Assembly (NCBI RefSeq): GCF_002813775.1
Contig: NZ_CP020370.1
Span: 3,807,501-3,871,500 of the forward strand
Direction: 5' to 3'
Length of the DNA stretch: 64,000 nt
DNA from: Candidatus Thiodictyon syntrophicum
GTDB lineage: Bacteria; Pseudomonadota; Gammaproteobacteria; Chromatiales; Chromatiaceae
The position numbers and the translations under genes are program-made. Shown here piece by piece: positions 34,893 through 43,394 of the stretch; position 1 is the stretch's first letter, and each line of letters opens with the position of its first letter. The notes under the pieces were generated by a model. It was not told the DNA's origin and ran no database searches. It saw only the letters and a list, made by a program, of their open reading frames with translations.

Positions 34893-37800
34893 ATGAAAGA
34901 CGCACGTCTCCGGGTCTGGTCCTACTGCCTTGCCTGGTCGCTGCTGTGCGCTCCGGCACAGTCGGCCACCTTGAGCATCGGCACCGGTGCGGCCTACGAC
35001 ACCCTCGCCGCCGCCTACGCCGCGGCCCGGCCGGGCGACGTGCTGGAGATAGCGGACGACCGCACCTATAACGAAAGCCTCTCGATCCTCAAGGCCGATC
35101 TGACCCTGCGCGCCGCCCCGGGGGCCTCCCCCACCATCCGCGGCAAGGGCGCCGGCCAGGGGGCGGCAGTCTTCGTGGCCGCGGACGGCGTCACCATCGA
35201 GGGGCTGACCCTGGACGGAATCGACCGCACCGGGCGGGTCATCGCCACCCTGGCGCCCACGCGCCTCACCATCCGCGACAACCGCATCCGCAACGGCGAC
35301 TACGGCATCTTCGCCCTCTACACCGCGGGCGACGCCCCAGGCCTGCGCATCGAGCGCAACGACCTGTCCGCCAACAACACGGACATCTGGCTGCACAACG
35401 TCAGCGGCGGCCGGGTGGCTGACAACCGGGTCCACTCCAACTCGGGCACCGGGATCGGGCTCGGCGGCTACAGCGCCGGGGTCCAGGTGGTCGGCAATGA
35501 GGCCTATGCGGACCTGCCCCCGACGCAACTGCGCTCACGCTCCGGCATCCTCGTCAGCGGTGACGACAATCTGGTCGAACACAATGAGGTCCACGGCAAC
35601 GTCCAGGGCATCGTCCTGAGCGCGAGCACCGGCAACCGGGTGGCCCACAACCGCGTCTCCGACAACAGCGCGCAGAACTTCAGCCTGAGCGGGGCACACG
35701 ACAACAGACTCGACGGCAACCTGGACTTTTTCACCGGGGTCCCCTTCAAGGGCGGGCTCTCCATCCTGCTGGCCAATGCCAGCCGCAACCTGATCCTCCA
35801 GCACTCCTCGATCGGCGCCGGGCGCGGGGTCTGGTTCACCCAGACCGGGGGCGCGAGCCGCGACAACAACGTGCGCGACTCGCTGTTCAGGGGCGACCCG
35901 GTCACCGGCAAGTACGGGCTCGACGCCACCACCGGGGCACTCACCCAGACCGAACTCGACCACCTTGCGATCTCGGGCTTTCGCATCGCGGTCGGCGCCG
36001 GCCTGGCCGCCACCCACTTGAACGGCGCCGACCCACGCCTGACCGCGGATTACCACCTGGCCGGCGATAGCTGGGCCCTGAGCGCCGGGAGCGCGGGCCA
36101 GCCGGTGGGCGCCACCGGCACCGGCCCTCAGGTCCCGAGCAACCGCGAACTGGACAGCGTCGCCGACCTCAACGCCTTCACCGCCGTCAACACGCCCGCC
36201 GCGGCCCTGACCGGGGGCCTGCTCACCCTGTCCGATCCGCAGGACCAGACCCTGCGCGACGCCGGCCTCATCGACCGCGCGGACCTGCCCGGGGACCTGG
36301 ACGTAATCCTGGAATACCGCGATCAGGCTCTGCCCAATCCCGGCTATCAGGCCACGCTGGCCCTGATGCTGGTGGGACCCGACTACCAGTGGGCGAGCGA
36401 CCAGCCGGTGGCGCGTCTCACCCATCGCATCCACGACACCAGCGACTGGTCCTGGCACGACTTCACCCAACCCGGCGGTCCCAACTGGTACTACAACCAC
36501 AGTGGGCGCTTGCAGAGTGGGCTGTTGCGCCTGACCCGGCAGTCCGGGCTGATCCGCGCCTATGCCTGGAACACGGACCATTGGCAGGCACTGGCGGGCA
36601 GCGCTCTGGGGGTCGCAAGCGGGGCGCGGCTGCGCGTCGGGGTGCGGATGCTCAACAACTGGAATGACGACTACGCAGTCCAGATCGAGCGCATCCAGGT
36701 CCAGTCGGACGCGGACGGCGACGGGCTCCTGGACGCGGAGGAAGAGGCCATCGGCACCTTCCCGGACCTGGCGGACAGCGATGCAGACGGGACCCCGGAC
36801 GGCGCGGATCTCAGCCCCCGGGATGCCCGCACCGGGGTCGCCACCCCGGCCCCGCTGGTGGGCACCGCCGCGGTGCGGCTGGACTGGTACCGGGCACCGA
36901 CCCAGGACCTGTTCATCGTGGCGCGGAATCTGACCGGGGCGGACGCCACGCTCGACGTCACCTTGGACGGCCTCGGCGCGACCGGCGAGGTCGTGGTGCC
37001 GCTGGAGGCGACCAGCCTGCCGCTCACCGCCGGGCACCTCACCGACACCCTGCCGTCCTTCGGCCGGCGTCTGTATCGGCTCCCGGCGGGTGTCTCGCAC
37101 CTGTACCCGGCACCGCCCGCGGCGCCCTTGGTGCAGCCCCGCCAGGGACCCTGGACCCTGGATCTCAGCCGCTATGTCTTGGATCTTTACGGCGCCGAGG
37201 TCCTGCGTTACAGCCTCATGTCCAGCGACGCGGGCCTGAGCGCCAGCCTCAGCGGGTCGCAACTCACGCTGACGCCGACCGGCGAGGCCTGCGGCACCAC
37301 GACCCTGCGCTTTACCGTGGTCAATGGCCTGGACGAGCAGACGCTCGTTGACCTGCCGCTGCGCACGCTCGGCAGCGCCGGACCCAATCTGATCACGAAC
37401 GGCGGATTCGAGCAGGTCGGCAACACGGCGGGCCAGATCCCGGGTTGGACTTACGGCATCTGGAGCGGGGCCTCGCAACTGGACCAGGATACCCTGGCGC
37501 TCGAAGGGCAGCACGCCGCGCGCCTGCAAGGTCTGGGCACCAACAAGGCGGCCATCCGCCAGACCCTGACACTGCCGCCCGGGCGCTACCGGCTGAGCGC
37601 GCGGGTCGCCTCCTGGGATCTCAAGCCCGGTGAGTACAACCAGACGAGCCTGCTCTATCTGACCGGCGTGGGCGCCTCCGACCTGTCGCTCAAGCTGGTC
37701 TCCGGCGACCGCGACTGGAGCGTCGCGCAGCAGGTCTTCACGCTCACGCAGACGCGCAGCGTCACGCTCTATTTCTTTATCTACGGCCCCGGCTACCTGT

Positions 37801-40640
37801 GGGTCGACGATGTGCGGCTCCAGACCCTGGAGCCCTGCGCGAGCGACCCCGACGGGGGGACGCTGCTCGGCCCCACCGGCGACGCACTGGGCTTCCTGCC
37901 CCCGGTCACGGTCGCGGATCGCGTGCTCCAGGGCTATTGCGGCGACCCGGGGATGGCCGCGACCCGCCTGTGCCAACGCCTCGCCGGGATCGACCCGGCG
38001 AGCCTGGCCCCACCGCGCGCCGCCGCCCCCCTCACCCTGGCCGCCTTCGCCGCGCTGGCCCCGGTCGGCGACACCGCCCGCTATCTGGACCTGACCCCCG
38101 AGGTCGCGGCGGCGCCCGACTGGAGCGGCTACGACTATCTGGAGATCCGTCTCACCAACCCGGGCGCGAGCACGCTCAAGGGCATCGTCGAGATCCGCGA
38201 CCGGCAGACCACGGACTATTGGTCGCGGGTGAACTGGTACACCGAGTTCGTCCCCGGCGAGCAGGTCATCCGTATCCCGCTCCAGGTCTTCGTCGGCGAG
38301 AAGTCGGTGATCAAACAGCGCCGCCGCCTGGATGTCACCGCCATCACGCGGCTCTTCGTGGACGTGCTGGAGCCCGGGCAGGTCTTTGTCCAAGACGTGC
38401 GGCTGACGCTGGAGCCGCCCTACCGGCACGACTTCGCACGCCTCATCAAGCTCGACCCAGGTACCGACACCAGCCCCGTGATGTTCGGGTTCACTGCCCT
38501 GACCACGGCCTCCGGCTATCGACCCGAATACGGCTTCGGGCTGCGCAATACCCCGGCGGCACTGCGCGCCGAGGACCGCCGCCACCCCGACGACCTGCTG
38601 CGTGACTGGATCTCGATCCCATCCGGGGAGCTCGCCGTCGACCTGCCCAACGGGCGCTATCACGTCTGGCTGATGCTGGAGGACCCCGGTTACTGGGAGT
38701 ATGTGCAGAACTATGACTGGCGCTCGGTCTCCGCCGAGGGCGCCGTCAAGTATCAGCACGTCATGAGCGCGGACAACCTGTGGGCGCGCATCTTCGCCAA
38801 CGCCGCCACGCAGGACCTGCCCGGCGACGACGCCTGGCAGCGCTATATCCCGACGCGCTACCAACCCGTGGAGTTCACGGTCGAGGTCGCCGACGGCCAA
38901 CTCAACCTGGGTTTCGCCGCCGGGTCCTCTTTCACCTATGCCAACACCCTGTCCGCCCTGCTGATCTGGCCCGCCGCCCAAGAGGCCCAGGGCCAGGCCT
39001 TCGTGGCGGAGCTGTGGGAGCGGCTGCGGGCACACTTCGACACCGAGTATGTCCAGACCCTGCCCGCGACCGCCCCGCACCCGGTACCGGGCCCGGAGTC
39101 CGCCCCCGGCCTCCTGGTGTTCCAGCGCCACTTCGACCAGGATATCCAGGCGACCGACATCCCGCAGAGCCCGGAACTGGTCGACATCCTGGCGCTCGAT
39201 CTCGCCCGCGGCGAGTTCGAGCCCCTGACGGTCGGTCTCTACGCCAAGACGAACCTCACCCTGACCCGGGCCGAGCTGACCCTGCCGGGGCTCGCCACCC
39301 AATCACTGAGCGTCCGGACCAAGTTCCGCCGCACCGCCCCCGGCGGGGTGCGCTACACGGCGCTGCCCCATCTGCTGGACGACCTGGCACTACCGCTGGA
39401 ACTGCCGGCCAACCAGTCCCGGCGGCTCTGGTTTGTGGTTCAGGCACCGGCAGACGCCCAGGAGACGGAGATCCAAGGCAGCCTGCTGCTGGGCTTTGCC
39501 AACGGCAGCCAGGTGACCCTGCCGGTCATCGCGCGGGTCGCGCCCTTCGTCCTGCCACCGGCCGACATCCCCTTCGGTTGGCTGGGCGCCCTGCCCAACT
39601 ACCCGTCCAGCGCCTTCCCGGGCGCGGTGGACGCCCGCGCCGTCGCAGACCTGGGCCCGTCCCTGCAACTGGCCCAGGACCACGCCATGACCTCCTTCAG
39701 CGGCGGGCGCGGCGGTCCGGCCGTCAGCGGCTCTGGCGCCGGGGGCCTGCTGCTCGACTTCAGCCGCTTCGACTCGGTGATGGGCGCGGCGGCCGGCGCC
39801 TTCCCCTTTGCCCCGCTCAGCTATGGCGGGCTGGCCCCCAGTGGTGGGCTCGGCTTCGAGGGCTATGCCGTCACGGACACCCAAAGCCGCTACGGCAAGC
39901 CCTACGCGATGGTGCTGGCGGAGGTCCTGGGCGCCGTGCGCGCCCATGTCGCCGCCCGCGGCTGGGCGGAACCGGTCTATACGGTGGGCGACGAACCGGG
40001 CGAGGCCGGTATCCCCCAGGTCATTGCCTTCGCGGACGCCATCCGCACCGCCGGGTCCAAGACCTCGGTCTTCACCAGTTTCACCAGCACGACCGAACCC
40101 AAGGCCGCGCTGGGCGCCCATGTCGATCAGGTCTATCTGTCACACCACAGCGCCGCCGCGCTGCAGGCCATCCTCGATCAGGGCCACGACTGCGGCACCT
40201 ACAACCTGGGCGGACGCTATGCGCGCGGGATCTACCAATTCCTGCTGCGCAGCCTGGGCTGCCGCGCCGGCTTCTACCAATTCGCCTTCAACTCCACCCA
40301 CGGTGACCTGTATTATCCGCTGGACGGCCGCGAGGACGACCTGGTGGCCGCCCTGCCCACGGCCACGGCCGGCAGGCTCCTCCCCACCCTGGACGCCGAG
40401 CGCTTGCGTGAATCGATCGACGACTTCCGTTACCTCCTGGCCCTGGAACAGGCCCTGGAAGACCCGCGCGACGCCCAGGCGGCGGCCGAGGCCCGCGCCT
40501 GGCTCGACGGCACCCTGGAGGACCTGCGGATCGGCCACCTCGAACTGGCCGACCCGCCCCTGGACGACGCCGGCCTGGACGCGCTGCGTGCCGTCGCCCG
40601 TCACTACATTCTGGCCATCCGTGGGCTTGCCGCGCCCTAG
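34893..40640 (+). CDS. Giant secreted parallel beta-helix protein with DUF4091-like C-terminus
   Basis: A 1915-aa protein. Signal peptide at 1-24. A NosD-like right-handed beta-helix covers about 30-400 (repeats such as NRIRNGDYGIFAL, NRVHSNSGTGIGLG, NEVHGNVQGIVLS). A lectin-like region covers about 420-600. Thrombospondin type 3 calcium repeats (DADGDGLLDAEEEAIG, DSDADGTPDGADLS) lie at about 605-640. A carbohydrate-binding-like module (NLITNGGFEQ) starts at about 831. From about 1500 it resembles DUF4091/GH123-like enzymes (YTVGDEPGEAG at about 1697, then a Gly/Tyr-rich end). AAGGGAAGG precedes ATG 34,893. Probably secreted and acting on extracellular polysaccharide, as the next two genes are export-type. 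Confidence 0.85.
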   Translation: MKDARLRVWSYCLAWSLLCAPAQSATLSIGTGAAYDTLAAAYAAARPGDVLEIADDRTYNESLSILKADLTLRAAPGASPTIRGKGAGQGAAVFVAADGVTIEGLTLDGIDRTGRVIATLAPTRLTIRDNRIRNGDYGIFALYTAGDAPGLRIERNDLSANNTDIWLHNVSGGRVADNRVHSNSGTGIGLGGYSAGVQVVGNEAYADLPPTQLRSRSGILVSGDDNLVEHNEVHGNVQGIVLSASTGNRVAHNRVSDNSAQNFSLSGAHDNRLDGNLDFFTGVPFKGGLSILLANASRNLILQHSSIGAGRGVWFTQTGGASRDNNVRDSLFRGDPVTGKYGLDATTGALTQTELDHLAISGFRIAVGAGLAATHLNGADPRLTADYHLAGDSWALSAGSAGQPVGATGTGPQVPSNRELDSVADLNAFTAVNTPAAALTGGLLTLSDPQDQTLRDAGLIDRADLPGDLDVILEYRDQALPNPGYQATLALMLVGPDYQWASDQPVARLTHRIHDTSDWSWHDFTQPGGPNWYYNHSGRLQSGLLRLTRQSGLIRAYAWNTDHWQALAGSALGVASGARLRVGVRMLNNWNDDYAVQIERIQVQSDADGDGLLDAEEEAIGTFPDLADSDADGTPDGADLSPRDARTGVATPAPLVGTAAVRLDWYRAPTQDLFIVARNLTGADATLDVTLDGLGATGEVVVPLEATSLPLTAGHLTDTLPSFGRRLYRLPAGVSHLYPAPPAAPLVQPRQGPWTLDLSRYVLDLYGAEVLRYSLMSSDAGLSASLSGSQLTLTPTGEACGTTTLRFTVVNGLDEQTLVDLPLRTLGSAGPNLITNGGFEQVGNTAGQIPGWTYGIWSGASQLDQDTLALEGQHAARLQGLGTNKAAIRQTLTLPPGRYRLSARVASWDLKPGEYNQTSLLYLTGVGASDLSLKLVSGDRDWSVAQQVFTLTQTRSVTLYFFIYGPGYLWVDDVRLQTLEPCASDPDGGTLLGPTGDALGFLPPVTVADRVLQGYCGDPGMAATRLCQRLAGIDPASLAPPRAAAPLTLAAFAALAPVGDTARYLDLTPEVAAAPDWSGYDYLEIRLTNPGASTLKGIVEIRDRQTTDYWSRVNWYTEFVPGEQVIRIPLQVFVGEKSVIKQRRRLDVTAITRLFVDVLEPGQVFVQDVRLTLEPPYRHDFARLIKLDPGTDTSPVMFGFTALTTASGYRPEYGFGLRNTPAALRAEDRRHPDDLLRDWISIPSGELAVDLPNGRYHVWLMLEDPGYWEYVQNYDWRSVSAEGAVKYQHVMSADNLWARIFANAATQDLPGDDAWQRYIPTRYQPVEFTVEVADGQLNLGFAAGSSFTYANTLSALLIWPAAQEAQGQAFVAELWERLRAHFDTEYVQTLPATAPHPVPGPESAPGLLVFQRHFDQDIQATDIPQSPELVDILALDLARGEFEPLTVGLYAKTNLTLTRAELTLPGLATQSLSVRTKFRRTAPGGVRYTALPHLLDDLALPLELPANQSRRLWFVVQAPADAQETEIQGSLLLGFANGSQVTLPVIARVAPFVLPPADIPFGWLGALPNYPSSAFPGAVDARAVADLGPSLQLAQDHAMTSFSGGRGGPAVSGSGAGGLLLDFSRFDSVMGAAAGAFPFAPLSYGGLAPSGGLGFEGYAVTDTQSRYGKPYAMVLAEVLGAVRAHVAARGWAEPVYTVGDEPGEAGIPQVIAFADAIRTAGSKTSVFTSFTSTTEPKAALGAHVDQVYLSHHSAAALQAILDQGHDCGTYNLGGRYARGIYQFLLRSLGCRAGFYQFAFNSTHGDLYYPLDGREDDLVAALPTATAGRLLPTLDAERLRESIDDFRYLLALEQALEDPRDAQAAAEARAWLDGTLEDLRIGHLELADPPLDDAGLDALRAVARHYILAIRGLAAP

Positions 40641-40651
40641 TATCGATTCCC

Positions 40652-41305
40652 ATGACACACAACGAACAAAGGCGCCGACAAACCCTGGAACAAATCGCCG
40701 AGGTCAAACGGATATTGAGCGCGACCGAGTATGCCTTGAACCACAAAACGCCTGCCACGCTCTTGGTCACCAGCGGCGCGCGGGGAGAAGGCAAGAGTCT
40801 GTTTGCGGCAGCGCTTGCGGCAGCCGCCGCGCAGAGCGGGCGATATCGCGTGGCCGCCCTCGATCTGAATTGGTATCAACCGACGCTGCACCGGTTTTTC
40901 GGTCTTGCGCAAACCCACACCACGCAGCAGATCGGCGAGGCCGACCTGCGCGATCTGGTCTGTCAGTCCGGCGAGGATTCGCTGGACATCCTGACCGCGC
41001 CAAGCGACTTTGCCGATCAGTCGCGGCGCCATGGCCCGGCGCTCACGAGCCCAGCACGCCTGATCAGGCAGGCCAGGGACGCCTATGACCTGGTGGTGAT
41101 CGACAGCGCGGCCGTGTTTCCGACCAATCGCATCATGCTGGACCCCGTGATGCTGGCGGGCATCGCCGATGGCGTCGTGCTGGTGATCCTGACTGCGGCG
41201 ACCCCCAGGCAACAGGTCAGAAAGGCACAGAAAATCATGGAGGCCGCCGGCGCGAATATCCTCGGCGCCGTCGCCAACCACTGGCCGCCGGCGGCCCAGG
41301 GATAA
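40652..41305 (+). CDS. CpsD/CapB-type ATPase of polysaccharide export
   Basis: A 217-aa MinD/BY-kinase-like protein. Walker A SGARGEGKSLFAAAL at about residues 42-56, Walker A' AALDLNWYQPT at about 70, Walker B DLVVIDSAAVFP at about 149. The C-terminal Tyr cluster of true tyrosine autokinases is absent. It follows the giant secreted protein by 11 nt and precedes a Wzz-like membrane gene by 28 nt. The pair resembles a split Wzc/Wzz control unit of exopolysaccharide synthesis. Confidence 0.82.
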   Translation: MTHNEQRRRQTLEQIAEVKRILSATEYALNHKTPATLLVTSGARGEGKSLFAAALAAAAAQSGRYRVAALDLNWYQPTLHRFFGLAQTHTTQQIGEADLRDLVCQSGEDSLDILTAPSDFADQSRRHGPALTSPARLIRQARDAYDLVVIDSAAVFPTNRIMLDPVMLAGIADGVVLVILTAATPRQQVRKAQKIMEAAGANILGAVANHWPPAAQG

Positions 41306-41333
41306 CCGCAGACAGGCGGATCGGAGTACGACA

Positions 41334-42101
41334 ATGGGTTTTTTCCTTAAACGTTACGGCACGGCGCTACGCAGTCACAAGCAGTGGGCACTGCTGGCAC
41401 TGCTGCCGCTCGCCCTCTACCTGATCGTGGCGGCCATCGCCGGTGTGACCTACCGCGTGTCACAGGATTTCGCGCCCTATTCCGCAGACCTCCCGCTCGC
41501 TGCATCCACCAGTCCAATCGCCACCATCAAACTGAACAAGGTGGTCACGGAACCGGACCTCCTGTTCCTCGACGCGGTCGCGTTGACGCAACTGCAAAAG
41601 ACCCTGGGTCGCCAAACCGACGACCGCCTGCCGGTGGATGACGGCGAGTTGCGGCGCGTGGCACGCCGCGCCCTGTCACTGTCCACGACAGGCGACTCCG
41701 GGATCCGGTTGAGCTATGCGGGGAGGGACCTGGCGCTCGGACGCCTGCTCGTCGCATTCTATAGCGACCGGCTCATGAAAAGGATCGCCGACGGCGCCAC
41801 CCGCGCCAGGTCGGGCCTGGCCGCGGCGCCGCCCGAGTTCCAGCCGACGGGCGCGATCGTCGTGGTCGGCGAGCGCTCAGTGTGGAGCGCCGAGCGGCGG
41901 TGGCCGGCAGCCGGCGTGCTGCTCCTTTCGTCCCTGGGCGTGCTGGCACTGATTGCCGTTTTCGAACTGGCCGACCCGTCATTCAAGTCCGAACGGCAAA
42001 TCGCACGCTACCTGGGGGTACCGGTCCTGGGTGCGCTGCCGGATGCCGATCCGCTGGTCCGCACGCTCCCCGGGGTAACTGACGATTCACGAATAGTTTA
42101 G
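41334..42101 (+). CDS. Wzz-like chain-length determinant membrane protein
   Basis: A 255-aa protein with two membrane helices (about 20-41, LLALLPLALYLIVAAIAGVTY; about 186-205, AAGVLLLSSLGVLALIAVFEL) flanking a periplasmic domain, the Wzz/Wzc layout. The C-terminal cytoplasmic end DPSFKSERQIARYLGVPVLGALPD matches the region that joins Wzz to its ATPase. This supports partnership with the preceding gene. It is smaller than usual and the central coiled coil is short. Confidence 0.78.
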   Translation: MGFFLKRYGTALRSHKQWALLALLPLALYLIVAAIAGVTYRVSQDFAPYSADLPLAASTSPIATIKLNKVVTEPDLLFLDAVALTQLQKTLGRQTDDRLPVDDGELRRVARRALSLSTTGDSGIRLSYAGRDLALGRLLVAFYSDRLMKRIADGATRARSGLAAAPPEFQPTGAIVVVGERSVWSAERRWPAAGVLLLSSLGVLALIAVFELADPSFKSERQIARYLGVPVLGALPDADPLVRTLPGVTDDSRIV

Positions 42102-42113
42102 ACGCAAACACAG

Positions 42114-42178
42114 TCGTCGTTGTCGTTGTCGTTGTCGTAATCGGAAAAGCGATGCAATTCGGAATGCGAGAGAATTCA
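42114..42178. repeat. Half copy of the GTTGTC hexamer element
   Basis: One arm of GTTGTC units ending CGTAATCG, followed by AAGCGATGCA...GCGAGAGAATTC. This is the core of the full elements in reverse orientation; the second arm is missing. It starts 13 nt after the Wzz-like stop. Confidence 0.8.
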
Positions 42179-42284
42179 CGGCGGAGCAAAGCCATTGGTC
42201 CCACAGCCCGCCGCACCCAGGATGCCGCCTGCCAGCAGTGCGGCCTCGATCATAATCCCGGCCACTGCACCGAGTGCGAGGCCG

Positions 42285-42342
42285 CTGGTCCGCACAGCGG
42301 ACCCTACGGGCGCGGGGCCGTAGGGTCCGCTGTGCGGACCAG
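42285..42342. repeat. Perfect 25-bp-arm palindrome, copy 2
   Basis: The arms 42,285-42,309 and 42,318-42,342 are exact complements around an 8-nt loop, with the same arm sequence as the palindrome at 17,061. It ends 6 nt before the stop of the CYTH-like gene and may serve as its terminator. Confidence 0.87.
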
Positions 42343-42347
42343 CGACC

Positions 42348-43271
42348 TCACTCATGGCTCTGGGGCGGATTGCCCTTGAGCCGATAAACCAGCCCGGTCT
42401 TGGTCGTGCCGAGCGCCAGCCAGTTTCGCCCAGCCTGCTGTAAGGCAATGAAGAACTGCCGACAGCGTTCAATCGCCTTGTCGTGCAAGTCGTCCCGGCG
42501 CTTGAACTTGGCCTGAAATGCGAACTCGCCGCACAGGGTGTGATGGTCGCCGCGCTCACGCCAGACGGCAATATTCGACGCGGCCGTCACCCCCTTGCCG
42601 AAATCCAGCGTACCCAGGTCCTGCAAGACCTCCTCGACGATGGTCCGGTTCACCAGTTCGACCCGCTCGGCAACGGATGCCTGCACGAGCGCTAAGGCGG
42701 GGAACACCTGCACCAGGGTCCCCATCGCGGTGCGGTCGCCCTCGGGTGCCTGGCTCAAGGGAAACTGCGCGTTGTGCGAATACAGCACCCGGTACCCGCC
42801 CACCTGGTCGCGCAGCGGCAGGGCCTCGGCCTTGAACTTGATCCGGTAATTGCCGGCGATCTGCGGCCGCACGTCCAAGGCAGCGGCCGTTTGCAGATCG
42901 GGGTGGCGGAACTTGAGGACGATCTCCGGATCACCTACGCGGAAGCCGTGCTCGTAGAGGGTGCGCTTGCGCAGGATAAAGGCGTTGTTGTAGAGGCGGA
43001 AGTCGACCGTGTCCAGGAACACGACCTCGCGCAGTTCGGGGTTGAGCACCAGGCCCTGGTTCAGCACGCCGATCCCGAATTGCCGCGCCGTCTGCGCCAC
43101 CAACTCGCCGTACTCCAGGAAGACCTGGGCCGATGTGAAGCGCTCCGGCTTCAGGATCAGCTTGCACTCGAGATAATGCACCTCATCGAGCGGACTCCCG
43201 TCGCTGTATTGACCCGGCTGCACGCGGTCGTCCACCCCGAGCCGCCCCGGCGTCGCTACCATTTCTGTCAT
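42348..43271 (-). CDS. CYTH-like protein of unknown role
   Basis: A 307-aa protein. The pattern YLECKLILKPERF (E-x-K strand), then FLDTVDFRLYNNAFILRKRTLYEH (the D-T...L...LR-x-R core), EIVLKFRHPD and NYRIKFKAEALP matches a CYTH/VTC-type triphosphate tunnel. No membrane segment. Start ATG 43,271. It would be the third CYTH-like protein in 12 kb and is probably linked to polyphosphate or triphosphate compounds, but no partner gene lies beside it. Confidence 0.7.
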   Translation of the reverse strand: MTEMVATPGRLGVDDRVQPGQYSDGSPLDEVHYLECKLILKPERFTSAQVFLEYGELVAQTARQFGIGVLNQGLVLNPELREVVFLDTVDFRLYNNAFILRKRTLYEHGFRVGDPEIVLKFRHPDLQTAAALDVRPQIAGNYRIKFKAEALPLRDQVGGYRVLYSHNAQFPLSQAPEGDRTAMGTLVQVFPALALVQASVAERVELVNRTIVEEVLQDLGTLDFGKGVTAASNIAVWRERGDHHTLCGEFAFQAKFKRRDDLHDKAIERCRQFFIALQQAGRNWLALGTTKTGLVYRLKGNPPQSHE

Positions 43272-43363
43272 TGCCGAACCTCCCCAAAAAAACTGAAAGC
43301 CGTGCCCCAGGATGCCGTATCACACTCAAATCAATGATGACAAAATCCAGTTTCCCAACCAAA

Positions 43364-43394
43364 TTGAAAAATCGCCCAGCGGGCGATTTTTCAA
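43364..43394 (-). terminator. Rho-independent terminator of the SLC13 permease gene
   Basis: A perfect 14-bp stem, TTGAAAAATCGCCC (43,364-43,377) with its complement at 43,381-43,394, and a 3-nt loop. Read on the minus strand it ends in TTTTTC and begins at the permease stop. It could also stop transcription on the plus strand. Confidence 0.8.

Noticed and set aside
35535-39302. A 1255-aa open frame on the minus strand within the secreted protein gene
   Set aside because: Low-complexity Gly/Arg/Val-rich translation without domains; the plus strand encodes a signal peptide and known domains.
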